A DNA stretch of 64,000 nt from the NCBI GenBank assembly GCA_040954595.2, contig CM082595.2, positions 4,464,001 to 4,528,000 of the forward strand, read 5' to 3'. Positions 1 through 14,234 of this stretch are shown here, piece after piece; positions within the stretch are counted from its first letter, which is position 1; each line of letters starts with the position of its first letter. The position numbers were made by a program, and so were the translations under genes. The stretch comes from Balanoglossus misakiensis. Its lineage: Eukaryota; Hemichordata. The notes under the pieces were generated by a model. That model saw only the letters and a program-made list of their open reading frames with translations. It ran no database searches and had not been told where the DNA came from.

Positions 1-141
1 GGTGTTTCCCCAGACCCTGTTTCTGTAGTGCCCAACGGAAGAAGCAGAGGGGTCTAGGTAACCGAGACTAGTAACAGTTGTGAACGAAAGAGAAGTAGGG
101 TAGACAAAATCATCACTTTAGCTTATGAACTCCCATTTCTT

Positions 142-241
142 AAACATGGCAAAAATCTGCCATCTTGAAATTGTGTCGGCCATATGAAATTTTCATCACT
201 CACTTAGGTAGTTTAAAACCTATTTAAGGTAGGGAGAATTG
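142..241 (+). repeat. dispersed 100-bp repeat, copy 1
   Basis: About 100 bases that recur in the same orientation at 50997-51095 with scattered substitutions. Shared landmarks are ACATGGCAAAAATC near the start and TTTAAGGTAGGGAGAATTG at the end. No terminal inverted repeat or coding potential is visible. It is probably a fragment of a short interspersed element of this genome. Confidence 0.8.
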
Positions 242-604
242 ACACTGCCATCCGGTTAGAATAGTTTGCAACGCCTTAGGGAGTCACTACGGTGTGTTCA
301 TTAACTGGAAGTTACGCAATGGCGCGGCAAAATAATTAGTAAGCCGTGGCGTGTGTAAAACACGTTTTAACAGGCACTCGCCTATTATTCCTAGAGCTCA
401 GACAGCTTGTTGTGTTAGTTTGCATACTCGGGTAAATATCGGCGACCGTCCAAGACCGTACATCAAGTTGAAGTCGGGTCAAAGGTTATGCGCCCACTCG
501 CAGCGAAACATCCTGCGTTTCTACATCCCCATTTCATGATTAATACATTTTATAAAAAAATGTTCCGAGTCTCTCTATGTAGCGCGTGTGGAGGGTCATG
601 GAGG

Positions 605-666
<62 letters not shown>
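605..666 (+). repeat. (ATC)n microsatellite
   Basis: About 20 perfect ATC trinucleotide units. The poly-isoleucine open frame across it is a repeat artefact, not a gene. Confidence 0.97.
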
Positions 667-3600
667 TTTGAAATTAAAACGGGTTAAAGTCCGGACTATA
701 ATTCAATTCAAAAATCAACCACATCAATGGTCGTTAAACGGCCAATGTTGACATGTGGAGACTATTGTAAGAAACTTGTTTTGTCATCTACAGACCATCT
801 CTTACAGACCAAAACAAACAAGTCAGCTAGAGTTCCAGGTAATGCCCCATTAAACACATGACTCATCAATTCCGAGTACGGTTACGTAAGATGCCATTCA
901 AAATGGGTAAATAATAAAATCTAAAGATACGAGTTTGAAGGCCATTAAAGTTATTCAATCGCCGGGTGTAATCTATGACCTGTCGATACGTGACGATGAC
1001 GTAACCTGCGCGTGCAATTTGAATGTGTACTAGTATGTTTATAAGAATTAATTATGCCACTGTGACGTCATATGTTCACAGAAGGTCAAATACGACGAGT
1101 CATTCTCGCCCGTGTCACCATATGTTTGCCATCAGTCGCGTCTATTTGTAAACTCTCACACAGATGTGTAACGGCAGACTCCAGTCACAAAAATGGTCTT
1201 TTCAGTACTAGAGTAAAGCAACAAAAACAAACATTGCACCAATAAATCAAGTAATTCTTGTAAATTTCGTTGTCAATCATCTTTCCAATGTGAAAGCATT
1301 GGGTCTTATTAGTATATGATTGCCTCAATCCTACATTTGAAATAATGGCTTCGTGTCCGAACAAGCACATGTTCGCGGTCTCATCGGATATGTTGTTCGT
1401 CATCCGGGTACAAAGGCGTATTTACGCCCGCAGGTTTTGGATCCCAACGCAAATTTAAAAAAAAAAATCTTAAAGAAATAGCGAACAAAGAAATAAAAAT
1501 AGACATTTTAGCGACAAATCTGGGCCTGGAGACATCCCACATTCATTCTAAATGTATGCTACCATTGTATTTAAAAGCCACGCATTTCCAGAAAGCCGGA
1601 ACTTATGCATATTTTTTTGGCTTTGAACTGAGACATTCAAATTTGAGAGTAAATTTCGCTTTCTGATAGTCAAATCTCCTTCAAAACAGTAAACAGTATT
1701 AATTAGGAAGTTTTATTTGTGTAGCAGATATTAATTTCATGGCTAATCGAAATTTGAATTTGGGAAGCGGTCTACAGTATTAATAAGCAGCCGTCCACTC
1801 AGCTCATGAGTTCAACACACACAAAAACAATGTAATTTCATTGAGGTGAATAACTTCAAAACTCATATACAATACGAAAATGTGGAAATTTTCAACTACG
1901 GCTGGATAAGCAGAGCTTTGTGACATTGCAATGAAATCGAAATCTTGCGCCGTCGACGATAAGCTTTTGAAACGCTCGCTGTTGAGGCTTAGTGCTTAAT
2001 ACCAGGGGAGTTTGGGGAATTTATTTTTAAGTTCGATCAGCGTGCCGTTTTGTTAGGCGGATAAAAATATAACCTCTGACATTTGGCAACTGGTGTGAAT
2101 ATACCAGCCGAAGTAGTGATAAAGCGCAAACGAGGTTAAACTCTTCCGTCATGTGTGACAGACAGAAATATTGAGACAGACAGCGTGACAGAAGGGTGCA
2201 CAGACACACACGGGCAAACACGGAGACAGGAATACAGAGATATATAGCGTCGGAGGCAGATTGGAAAGATAGGCGGCTATATGGGCAGTCGAAGTGAAAC
2301 AGAAAGAACGGAGAAACGGTAAAAAGGGCGTTGGCGCTACAGAGACGGGCAGACAGACACGTAGGCCGCGCGACAAAAGTGCGCAGCCACACGACCTCAT
2401 TTATTATTCTACTACATGTATAGATTTTGATCGATGGGGATAATTATGACAGCACAGTCCAACCCGTATCAGCGCTACAGTGAACATGACATCAGATCGT
2501 GAACAAAATAATTAGATGCCTGAAAGAATACTCTTGTTATCGTGCCGTTGAAGGGAACACTGCTTATTCAAGATTTCATGCCAGGCGTATAACTAGACGC
2601 AACCGCCGGATTTCTGCAAAAATAATCAGAGCGCAAAAACTGGGCTCTTTGTTGCTTTTCTACTCACTCCATACCCTAAATACTTCAAAGGCACGGAAAT
2701 TCAACACTTGAAACTCAAAAGTCGTGACGGAAATCTGCTGAAGATATTGAACATAGGCCGGTGGGCGAAGCTGAACGAGATACCTAAAAGTACTTTTTGT
2801 CGAACATGACCTAAATACCACGTCTGCGCATGCTCATATTATATTCTTTTTATAATACATGTACATTCTTCGTTGACGGCCGTAACAAAAAAAAACCGAG
2901 GCCGCTACGCACCAACCCAACTCCCATTGTATGTGTAAAATAAACATCAGACAATACTGGTCCATGTCCCCTTCTCTGTGATGAACAATGTATTTTCCCT
3001 AGATATATTTGAACAGTTTATGCTACCACTGGCAACAAATAAAACGTCAACAGACTATACATGTATTATGCAATGAGAGCGCTCATGGCATTTTTTATAT
3101 CAATCAGGCCTAATTCCTATTTTCCTGTACGCTGTGATATGAAAAAAAATGTTAATTAATTTCAAGACCGCCGCCATTTTAATGTGGCCTTTATATACAA
3201 CACTTTCGGCAAATCGAGTTCGTTTTACTTTATGTTTCCCACTAAATCAAATCCGTATTAAGTTTAATGACCAAATTTAAAAATTCTGAGAAACCGATTC
3301 CAATTTCCAGGCAGAATGAAATAAAACGAGAGCGTACGTGTTGATTTATGTAAATCGCCACGAGGCTGTCTAGACCAACCAACCATTCCAAGAATAGTTG
3401 GCATTGGTTGACTGGTCACGTGACAACGCCCGACGGGTTTATCGATTGGCGGCTGAACTATGCAGGGGCAACGCACACGGCCCCCTAACGGACAGTCCCC
3501 TAAACGGGGACTTTCGCCCTGACGTTTGACTGCGCGTACGTGAGAATCTGGGCGTCCGAACGTGGGTATAAGCCTAATCTAGAAACAGGACGACACGACC

Positions 3601-4298
3601 CGAGGATATCACTGCCACACTGTCAATGAGTGTAACACAACCCTCGAGCGACTGCAATACGCTGCACTAATGGCTACACTCCCCCCCCCCCATCTCCATG
3701 GTTACATCGAGGTCAACAGACAGTCTATTCACTGTTACTGTCTCTGAACCCAGCCTTGATTTCACAAGCCCGCCCTGTCTGACACAATTGGCGAGAAGGG
3801 TTCACCCCCGGTCACTCCGGTTTGACCGTGTGTCTGTGTGTTGAGTGACCCTGGTTCGCACAAATATTTTAATACAAACCCATAGTCATGTAAAAGTGAC
3901 CGTGGCCAGCGGGTATTACCATGGAGACCGACCTGAACCATGTCTACTCAAACAAGATTGGCCAAGTACTAGTCTTCTTTCAAGCTTAGCGTTCGAAAGA
4001 ATGTATACCAACATCACGCACTTTCAGAAAAAGTTACCAGGCACATCATGCGCCAGACGACCAAAAAAATGCAAACCCAAAAAGTTCGTTTTCCCCCGTG
4101 ACTCCGCTTTCCACTTTTCTGCACGCGCATCTGTTGGCGGAGTTCGGGGCAACCATTCAGTGACCGTGCATTCTATCTCAACCCCGGCCTTGAGACATAT
4201 CGCGTGGGGGCGTCTATCTCGTAGGCCTGTATCAGGAGAGTTATGCAAATAATGGGGAGAAGGAAATTTCGGTTTCCAGAAACCCTAGTTCTATTTTC

Positions 4299-4299
<1 letters not shown>
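667..4299. other. no gene recognised
   Basis: No open frame here has the composition or splice-site context of an exon. Around 2150-2390 the plus strand is purine-rich with imperfect GACAGACAG motifs, which creates two spurious minus-strand frames rich in Ser, Cys and Leu. Confidence 0.6.

Positions 4300-4347
<48 letters not shown>
4300..4347 (+). repeat. (ATC)n microsatellite
   Basis: Sixteen perfect ATC units. Read on the minus strand they give poly-methionine, which is an artefact. Confidence 0.97.
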
Positions 4348-4348
<1 letters not shown>

Positions 4349-7300
4349 CCACCATTCGCGTAGTAGGAAAGGAAAATGGGTTATGTGCCAGCAAAAAGGA
4401 TGAACTCCAGTAATGTTATTCTTCAGGTGTTCAGCGAGAACATTTTGCAGCGTATATTCTCAAGACAGTAAGCTGCGATGTCAAAAACTTAAAACTAGAT
4501 TATATGACCTAGTAACGTAAAAAAACACACGCCCACTATTACAATGAAAACAGGTTGAGCTGCACAGAAAGAATGTACTGACAATCGCTGTATTCAACAG
4601 TCCAGCTGATAAGAAACTGAGTGATTGGATACATTGTTGCCAGTCTCAGTTAATAAGAAACAATTTTTGTTTAAATATTTGCAAGTCGCACAATGACATT
4701 GACAGGTGTTGACAAGAGGGAAGTGATAGAGTTGTGTTATGTTTTGTTAGAGTGATACTAGTATCATGTTTTTTGCGGTCTTGACCATACGCGTGACTTA
4801 TCATATTCACGTTGAATGAAAAAATAGATACACTGTTTCCTTTTGACTTTGTTGACAAAAAAAAATCGATGGTTAGTACAGTCTTTCTGTGCGGCAACTC
4901 AAACCGTTTTGATTGTATTTTCCGCTGTCCCATATACTATGCAGAACGCGGAAGTAAGAAATAAATCTGACATAGGAACAAGTCTCTCAGCACGGCGACG
5001 TCAACATGTTTTTCTATGAAGAGAATGGTGCAAATGTCAAAGGATGGCTTCGAGTGGGCGGTGTATGTGTGTGAGTAGCTTCTTCGCCAGAAGTAGTCTT
5101 ACAAGTTACACACATTTGTGATCGCTGGGATTATAGATACATGCGCCATCTGAACTGAAAGAATATCTGGTTCAAATCCTGCTTTAAAGGCAATTAGTCA
5201 TTATCATATTTCTGTTTTAAGGGCGTGACATTTGGCTTACAGAAGGGAGTTATAAAAGGAATGTTAAAAGAACATTTTACAGAGCGTCTGTAGACCTATA
5301 ACCAAAGCAGAAATACAGGCTTAAGAAAGGCGTATCAACTCTCGAAGTAAAATTCATTTTGAAAGTATACTGTTATATTATATTTTAAAAGTTTTCTTCT
5401 TTGAAAATAACGTGAATGCAGTTGGTTGCGTGTACGCTATTCAAACCCAATGCATTTATGCCGTGTGTATTGAAGCTCTTAAAACGCACAGAAATCAATC
5501 TGAATACCTATTAACAAAAATTCATCAATCACTTTTCGAGCAGATCAGATGATAGCAGATAAATTCTGATGGTATTGTACCAAATGAAAAATCACCTACG
5601 TTCAATATGATTAGTGTGTCTCTCTTGAGAGATCAACGTGGAATCATCCCACCGGCGGCGTCTGTCTGTCTGCCTGCCTGCCTGCCTGTCTGTCTGTCTG
5701 TCTTGCCCTCTTCCCCTCTCTCTGTCACACACACGCATACACACACACGGACATTTCGTTTCGTATGACAGCGATTATCTTTACTTCGAGAACGACCATT
5801 GAGCAAAGTCATATCCACTTTCATGTCGAAGCGGAAAGTGATGTCATACCTGTATATTTGTATTCTCACAACGAATTTCACATCACCATTTTAGGAGCAA
5901 AGAGATAGTCTTTCAATTATACAACAGCGTTTATTGTTGGCAGTAAATTTGGCCCGCCTTGGAAACTTGAACGTGTTCGTTCTCACAACGATAGCTCAAG
6001 ACAGCTCAGGGAGAACGTCACTCCCCTTTATATGTATTGAACGTCCGAAATTTGCACTTGAACGCGGATTTTATATTCCCCACTGAAGGTGAAATTCTCT
6101 CCCATAGAGGGCTGTTATCCCATACTAAGCTGACCTCGGCCTGTGCTCATCAAAGTTTACAACTCCAAATCTCCCTCAACGGCATTGTTACATGCCTTTG
6201 ATCGCCGTCAGGATGCGGACACCCAGCGCATCAGTCTAGACATGAAAGTGCCGAAAGCAAACCCTTCGGGCGTATTATTTTTTCGGCTTTAACTGTAACC
6301 TAGGCAACCTTTGAGAAATACCTATCTGATTTAAAAAGGTCACCGTGAGTGACATTCTATTGGCACGCTTAGAACGCGCTTGATGAATGTTCGGTACGAA
6401 AGCGAAGAATAATCAATTTTATACTTTATGACGCGTTTATATTTTCATGGTGTGCCGTATTCGACTAATGCCGACCTACGATGCTCTTTCAGTCACAAAG
6501 ACGTGCCACTACCCGAACTTTATTTAATTAAACTTCGGTGTCGCTACAACCCACATATTTCACATCGTATTATAAGGGGAGAACCATGTGATTTCTAAGG
6601 GGGGAGTGGGGGATTTGGGTATGTCATCAATTTTTTCAGCCTTTCTTACATCAGCATTTTTTCTATCGCCAGACTTACTTTTTTCTCAACGCATTGCAGA
6701 ATATATGTTTTCCCTCGCATGCTCTGCCAACATTTTTTTCGCGAAAATCCACCCCCCCCCAAGAAACCAAATGGTTCTCCCCTAAAGTCGGCGTGCAATG
6801 CCAAAATATGCGATCAAAAAGCATTCTTGGTGTAAAGTAATTAAAATACGATATGTTATTTCGTTACGATACAGTGAAGCAGATATGAATTCTGAACTGA
6901 TTAAACGGGCAACACGCATCGCTATTGTCCACGCACAACACAAGAAAATGAACTCTGAGCCGTTCACGAGAGACACGTGAACAGACAATCGACATGTTTT
7001 AGGTTGGAGAAACCTAGATATATCAGCTCTCAGCACGAATAATATCATGGTGGGCAGATTGGCAATTTTGGCGGCAAAACAGTAAACATTCAAGCTGATT
7101 CAAATGGCAATTCCGGGTATTGAGATTATCTTGAACTGACTCGGTCGTGTCCTCGTTAGCTCGGCATCGATTTTTATGTATTGCAGTAACCTTTCAGACG
7201 CGCAATGCCCTATGGGGCCGACTTCTTTGCGAAACCGTATAGCGCAGTCGCCTCTGCGTCGAATTTCTGAAAATTGCACAATACGACAAACGAGATGATT

Positions 7301-8863
7301 CCCCCCGGGGGCTTAGGGAGTATCTGCGGTTGTCATTACGGCGAATGATATTTCCACGAAGATGGAAGAATCACGACGTATGGAGTTCAACGCTCGTCAG
7401 GGTAGCGTATCATGTCACTGTGCACGTACGATGGCCTAGTTAGGATTATCTGTGGCACGTACAGGGATAATGCAGTCTGATATTCACATATGCCTAACGA
7501 GGGGTGGGGGTGGGGGGTGAAGACCAATCTTACGTGTATTCGGACACGCCATGTCATGTCACACTCACACATTTTTTTAACAGACCACCGTGACCGTGTT
7601 ACCACTATAGACTCCCTGACAAAAAGGCATCACATATTAGCGAAGTCACACACCAAAACAACGTGTACTTTCGTCGCTAGGTTGGCAATGGCGTTTAATA
7701 TATGCAAACACCTATGACACTGTCGTCATCTTTTCTGGATCGATATATCGGTCTTGCGCCTTTTGGGAGGGTGTCTGTAATCTCGCGAGCCTTGCGTCCC
7801 TGGAGCGACGGACAAACACTCTAGTTGCACAGCTATCGATGGCCGAGCAAGGTGTTGTTAACACAGATATTTCTTGCCTTGGTGATGAGTCATCGAGATC
7901 TGTTTACTCTGGACATTGTCTTTCTTGGAAATGATTTGCATACTGCCGTATGGCCATGATGACCTTCTTTACGGATAAAACTGCACGACTGTCAAAAATA
8001 GTAACGAGAATTATGTTTTTCTTGTTTGGGTGGTTTTCAATGGTTTTCAATAAAGATTGCCAATTCTTTCAGCGCCTTTAATAAATCACGACGGTCCAAA
8101 TAGCGTTTTTTTCCAGGCACGTCCCCCCCACAACGGCCACTGACGGGGGGGGACTACACAAGGAACGTACGTACAGAAACTATTTCCCCAATTTTTGTCC
8201 CCCAAGAGTGCATATCTGCCCCCAAAATCTTGATGGATTACTGTTTCTTCAATTTTCATTAGGTCTTCTGACGTCAAAGGCAGTAACCGTATCCCGCTTT
8301 CTCGGTCAACATTAAATATTAACACAACTTGATGATTTATATTTCAGCAGCCGATCAAAAACAACTAGCATAGCTGCTGGGATGAGGCTTAGCTACAAAG
8401 GGATCGCATTAACTGTCTTTGTTGCTCAAAACAAGTATATTATATATATAGCGCCGTTGTGGAGATTCTATCTCTGAGTGTAAACGCACACACACACACA
8501 CAGACACACACACAAGCTATAAACATAGAGAGGGGCAGAAAGACAGGTAAAAGACTTCAAATAGAGATATGTGTGTATGTGTGTGCGTGTGTGGGAGGTG
8601 TGTGCGTGTGTGTAGATACACAAAGATATATAGACACCCACAGAACGAAAAATAGATAGACAACCCGTCCAGCAGTCTCCAGCTGACTTATATCACAACA
8701 CACATGCTCAGAATATAGAACACGTGTCCGAATTTTTCCGTGCACTTGGCCAGGCTATATGAAACATCATTTGGCACCATTCCAAGTTGACTACGCTCCA
8801 TTTCTCCATAAAAAGACATCCATTTCAGTGCAGGTCCAATTGGTACAATACGATAAATAGAAA
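4348..8863. other. no gene recognised; contains (CTGT/CTGC)n at 5661-5702 and CA tracts
   Basis: The only structure I see is a CTGT/CTGC tetranucleotide tract at 5661-5702, short CA tracts near 5728-5750 and 8488-8514, and homopolymer runs. Open frames are short and lack plausible flanking splice sites. Confidence 0.6.
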
Positions 8864-8936
8864 ACATAAACGGTGTCTCGTATCAAACATAATCAATGGA
8901 AAAAGGGCAGCGAGAGAGAGACTTTGTTCTTTTAAT
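8864..8936 (+). repeat. dispersed 75-bp repeat, copy 1
   Basis: One of three same-orientation copies in this window (others at 22740-22814 and 48483-48558). All share ACATAAACGGYGTCTYGTATC, then AAACATAAT, then GGGCAGC followed by a GA-rich stretch and GACTTTGT. This is the most diverged copy at its 3' end. Confidence 0.85.
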
Positions 8937-11900
8937 CCTCCCACAGGGAGCAGAACAAAATAACATGGTCGATACACAGAATAAAAATAATGAAAGAAAA
9001 ACCCAGCCAAACAATATAGCTAGTGGACCTTTAATGCTCCGTCAGTGAGATTACAACAAGTCGAAATTGAAAAAAAGTCCTGCTAAGGCTTCTGGGCACG
9101 TATTTTGACTATAATTTGTCTCCGTCTCTAGCTGCCCCCAACCCGTTGGAAAACATCGCGACGCCATGACTGCAAGGTCTGTATTTTTTCTCTCTCGCTA
9201 CGCTCTAATCCGAGACACATTACCGAGAATTCCATCAATATTAATCCGAAACTAATCAGTATGCAAGTGGAGCGGATTACGGCGAAAGTACGCCGGCCTG
9301 CCTCGCGTTCACATCTGGTCAGAGACGTCGTCGCTTGGCGTTCCGGTTTGCAAGCGCATCCCCACCTGGTTTTGTTCCAGAAATTCTGACACGAGGTGTC
9401 TCCAATCTCCTCGGGGGGGGGGGGGCAAAACAATGGCAACATTTTCGCCCATATTGTCATGGTACATTGGAGTTTACAACGATAATGATCTGTGATGGTG
9501 TTACAACATGGGTAAACAATGCTTGCATTCTACAAGGTCTAGCTTTATCAATATGTCAGCAACAGTTTGTCAGAAAGTGTGAAATTCAATAACTCACTTC
9601 GAGAACTCAGTGAAAGTGTGACAAGTGAAAATGGCGACAAGTGCCGCCCAGTATGGCGCTGGTTAGTCTACAGCAGTTCCTCACTCATCTGGCGCGCGCG
9701 AGAGATAGACAAACACCAAGCGCTGAGACGAATCACGAAACAAGCCAAGGAGTTTTTGAAAGTCTTCTTGACAATTTGACAAGTTCTGAAATATCAAAGC
9801 CGTTTTTTTATCTTCCTTTTGTTCGTTGTGGGAGGAAAGAAACCGTGGCGCATGGCGCCGTCTAGCGCAAACACGCGAGGCTTATAATTGCTTCAGGAGT
9901 GGTCGCCATGACGACGTCGCCTACGGACGATCTGCTGTGAGTCATCCTGCGCTGTCGCCGGCAGTTCTTGTCTCCGCCGTGAAAAGCAAATATCCGCCAA
10001 GGACTTGTTATATGTCGATTTAAGATCTGCTTTCACCGGAGTTTTGCAGACAACTGTCTCGCACACGACCGATAATTGTGTCTGTGGCCTTCGTCTGTGA
10101 TTGTTTACGCTCTCAACTATTTGTCACCTCTCGCGCGAGTTCCTGTCTAGTCGTGTCCAAATCAAGGACACAACAGGCAGCAATCTTTCAAAATGCGTCC
10201 GCGCATGTCTTACACTTCAAACTTCTTAATTTTAATCCAATTAATCCAGGCAGTGTTATGGGGGTAGCGATAGAGTGATACCAGAACATTAAGAGAGAGT
10301 CATGGTAGGCCTACATCTCCTCTGAGAACCATCTGAAATAACGACTTAATTTTAGTATGACCAGAAACAGATTCGTAATACATATACCAGATATAGATTT
10401 CACAAAAACGAGAGCAAAATTGCGTTGAGGAATTAGAGTCAGTCGTAAATATTTTTTTTTTTCATTTCCTGTCGACGTCAAAAATTACAGTTGGTCGGAA
10501 TATGAGAAAGAAAGAAGAAAATACTTCCACTGCAATTTGCGGTCATTAGATAAAAATATACTGCCCGGCACAAACACAAATCGCGAATCTAGGCTTTTAA
10601 CAATGCATGAACGGTCGCTTGCAAGCTGGTCCCCATACATCATCAGCTGACTTCAATTCAAAGAATGTAATTTGCCAAGTCTTTCATCGCGCGCAGGCTT
10701 TCACCGCTTATACACGTATCGACGAGGCCACTTGTTTACGATCAATGAAGCCCGAGATCGCTTCAGTCCAACCTTTTCCGAAGTCACATCGACCTATTTC
10801 GTGCATGCGCATTAATTAAGTGCGTACGAATGGCCTATAAAGCTGTAGTGTTGTCATGACGGGGTTGTTTTACAGCAGAGCAACGGAAACCTAAATTTCT
10901 CTGACATTTACGTGCGCTAATTCTGATAAATTTTGCGACCCCATGCAGATGTTGCCGCTATACTACAACACCCCTCGAGAAAATAGAATAAAAATACACA
11001 AATTGCGACTCAAAAAATGAAGTTCGATATGTTTGCTTTTTGCCGCCGGGTATATTGTTGCTCACACCTCAACATTGGCGGGAAATTTTAGCGTATCTAC
11101 GCATGCTCAGCAACTATACGGGATAAGATCTTGTGAATGCACAGCACGTTTTCCAGTAAACGTCGTTCCGGCACACGTATACTTTGATGCTGAAGATATA
11201 TATTTTGTTTGAAAAGTAAGACAGATGAGATCAGTGATAGCACACGGAATGAGATGGATCAAGCGACCAAAAAATGTCGTCAATCTCTGATAAGAGGCAG
11301 CGTTCAATCAGGGAATGTTGAACCCACTTGTACTTTTCTGTTAAAATTTGTAACGTGGGCGTTTGGCGCTTGGCCAGGGAAGAATTCTTGTAGAAAACCA
11401 TTACAAACTTCGATGTGTAAGTTAACAAAATTCAGTGTGTCATTTTCAATAAAACTATATAAACATTTCATAATTAATCGGAAAAGTTAGGGCGATTCAG
11501 AGAAACAATTTCTTTTCTCTCTGGCCTAACTACAAAATATTTGGCGGTAAAATTTCGAACGTGCAGTTACAGGCGGCTACCACAATGCTTATAGCCTGCC
11601 CTAATTGCAACGGATGGCGGAAAGTTGCATGGATATGGAAACGAACAAATTATGTCGTGTCGTCAGCTTTTATCGTTCTCTCTGCCGAAAGCTTAATGGT
11701 TTTTAAATTTTAAATGGCCCACGTCCTTTATTGGACGCCGCGCCATTTGTCGTCTGCGAAAGATTGTGCCGTCCTCGATTGCACGTATAGTGGCGGCACT
11801 GTCGGCCGACGTCATATATTGGCCTAATTGCCTGACGCTCAAGCAGGTGGGTCGATGCCATTCGAAATTACGTCTATATAGAGTACGTGTTCCAATTTAG

Positions 11901-14150
11901 TCTTCAAAATTTATTCCCCACCCCAATTCTTCCCACTCGAAATTCATTTCTTCACCTATTGCTCAACAACCGAAGATATGTCCATTTTTTTAAATGTGTT
12001 TGCCAAACGAGTTCGTCCAACAATAATAAATATAACACTTCAGAATAACGAAGATTGGCATGTATTCTATTTGGTCGTCTCAACCCTTTCATCGAGCGCA
12101 AAAAAGTGTCGGACCCATGGTTTAAATGTGTGAATACACAATGAAGTACATGTATCCCGTTTTTCCCATTTCAGAAGGCTTGAAGGTACCGAGGATAATC
12201 GCACGAGCTTGTGCAATTATCTCCGTAAGGCTTTCACGTGGTTCACCGTAACCTTGGCTTAGGCCATAAACTCGAAGTAGCTGGAATCGATGATGTGGAA
12301 TGGACGGGCGAGTCCGGTGTGCATTAAACGCGGATCACTGGACTTCGTTTGATGTGCCGCCCTTTAATGGCGGCCCAAGTTTATGTCACGGAATAAACCC
12401 AAGCGCTGACTGTCAACCAAATTTGCATTCTGTCGGGACGTTCGGCAGATATGACAGAGAGTAATGTCGGGATAGCCAAGGAAGAACGGACACGTCATTT
12501 AAATACAGGAACATATGTGAAGGGATATACATTGTACAGCGCGGTTCTTTGGAAGGTTATCATGGATTTAGACACCTGAAGAAAATCTTACCATAGTAAA
12601 CTTTAATTAACAGTTGTGTTCTTGGGACAAATCGAGCTGCCCCTGTTAAAGCCCCATTAGCTGTATCTTTTCGCTATGTTTTAAGCGTTTTGTATGCGTA
12701 TCTTTACAACAAATTCTTCTTCAAATAATCTTGGATAAATTATGGTTTTATTTCTATGTATTAAATGGCATTGCCTGATACTCAATATAACACTTATTTG
12801 TAACGAAATAGACAAAAAAAATGTTCAAAATTGTGGGAACGCCCTGAGTGGATTATTATTTGGGAAATAGTGTATGGGCTGTGGAGTTGTCGATGGCAGT
12901 CTTTCATATTAATCTCAAATGCCAGAACTCCTCCAACCCACCCCTATCCTCATTAATGGAATCTCCCTAATATACCCTCCTAGTAAAGATCGAAATGGTG
13001 ATGGATCAAACGAAACAGAGGATGTCAAAAGAAGACGGCGACGAAGATAGAGATAAAATAGTTTGTTTAGTGGCGCATCCTACGGGGAAATATACCATGT
13101 ATGACAAGATGTTCGGAACGTGTCCGACTATTCGCAATAAAGTCAAGGGAAATGGGCCGGGGTGTATTCTATATGAACTGAATGGTTCACAGTCACAAAT
13201 ATCAAACGTGGGCACAGCTGCACGCCTGCGACTCGAGTCTAAGTCTTTGTACCTTCCGACAGCGTTTTTATTTTGTTCAAAAACGAGGAAAAAAGTCAGC
13301 ACAAACACGTCGACCGCTGTTTCATATTCCTGTAATTGCGTATCGCTATATGATATTGAAATCAAGAGATAATGAGTCGAAGAGAAACAGCGCGCGCCAT
13401 CTCTGATGTTTTTCTCCCTTATTAGTCTGCAACCGAAGTGACGGCATAAAAAGCGGGGAAGACATTGAAAGAGCCCATTATTCCTTGAATTTGCCGCAAC
13501 GTGAAAAGAAGAATAGTGCTCTTGCGAAATGCATGCCTTCAGACAATTCCGCGCGACTATTTTCTCCGTTTTTCTCGGAAAATGTTATTCAACGGAGCGT
13601 CCAGGAAGCGAGGGACGAATTGTTCAATTTTAGCGAGACGCGCGTGAAAGACCTCGCCAATAGAAGCACGCGATCGAATAAAGGTGGCCAATAGGGAATT
13701 TGGAAGCAAGCACGATGATACAGTTCTGCGCTAACGAACTGTATTTTCCATCAAAAACACTGACGACTGTTGCTGTCCTCACAAAATAATACCATGGCAA
13801 CATCTGGCGACGATATTGGGCATCGACGTCGAGATTAGGCGACAAAAAATCGCGGTGAATGCGGATTATCGACACCGGGCTATACAGTGCACTTGTTATC
13901 GCTTATAATCCGCACTGTTTGTTGACTTATTTCTCTGTCTACACTCTTCTTTCACACTTTCTATAATCCCTCATAAGGTAATCAATATCTCCAATCCGAG
14001 TTTATTCAGGTTATCTACAAAAACTGACAGCATCGTTACAGTTTACGGCCAAGTTGTCATGTCGACTGGCCCCATTTTCACGTTCAGCATATTGTAGACT
14101 GCAGTCAGAACCCTATGAGACATACATATAATAGTATGAATAAACCTACC
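8937..14150. other. no confirmed gene
   Basis: No supported exon. A possible first exon at 9908-9936 (ATG in a GTCGCC context, ten codons, then a GTGAGT donor) has no partner exon that I can find. Overlapping open frames on both strands at 13.0-13.4 kb have no splice or family support. Confidence 0.5.
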
Positions 14151-14164
14151 AGACAGACAGACAA

Positions 14165-14227
<63 letters not shown>

Positions 14228-14234
14228 AACAAAC
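14151..14234 (+). repeat. (AGAC)n microsatellite
   Basis: Tetranucleotide AGAC repeat with one AAATAG interruption, grading into AAAC units at the 3' end. The minus-strand frame reading Cys-Leu-Ser-Val is an artefact. Confidence 0.95.

Noticed and set aside
488-751. Poly-isoleucine frame and, at 4173-4394, a poly-methionine frame
   Set aside because: Both arise from ATC trinucleotide repeats.
2027-2400. Minus-strand 121- and 83-codon frames
   Set aside because: Low-complexity Cys/Leu/Ser/Pro sequence produced by a GACAGACAG-rich purine strand.
12995-13372. Overlapping 125-codon plus and 119-codon minus frames
   Set aside because: Both strands are open over the same bases, neither shows a family motif, signal peptide, helix or flanking splice pair, and the length is near what chance gives in 64 kb.
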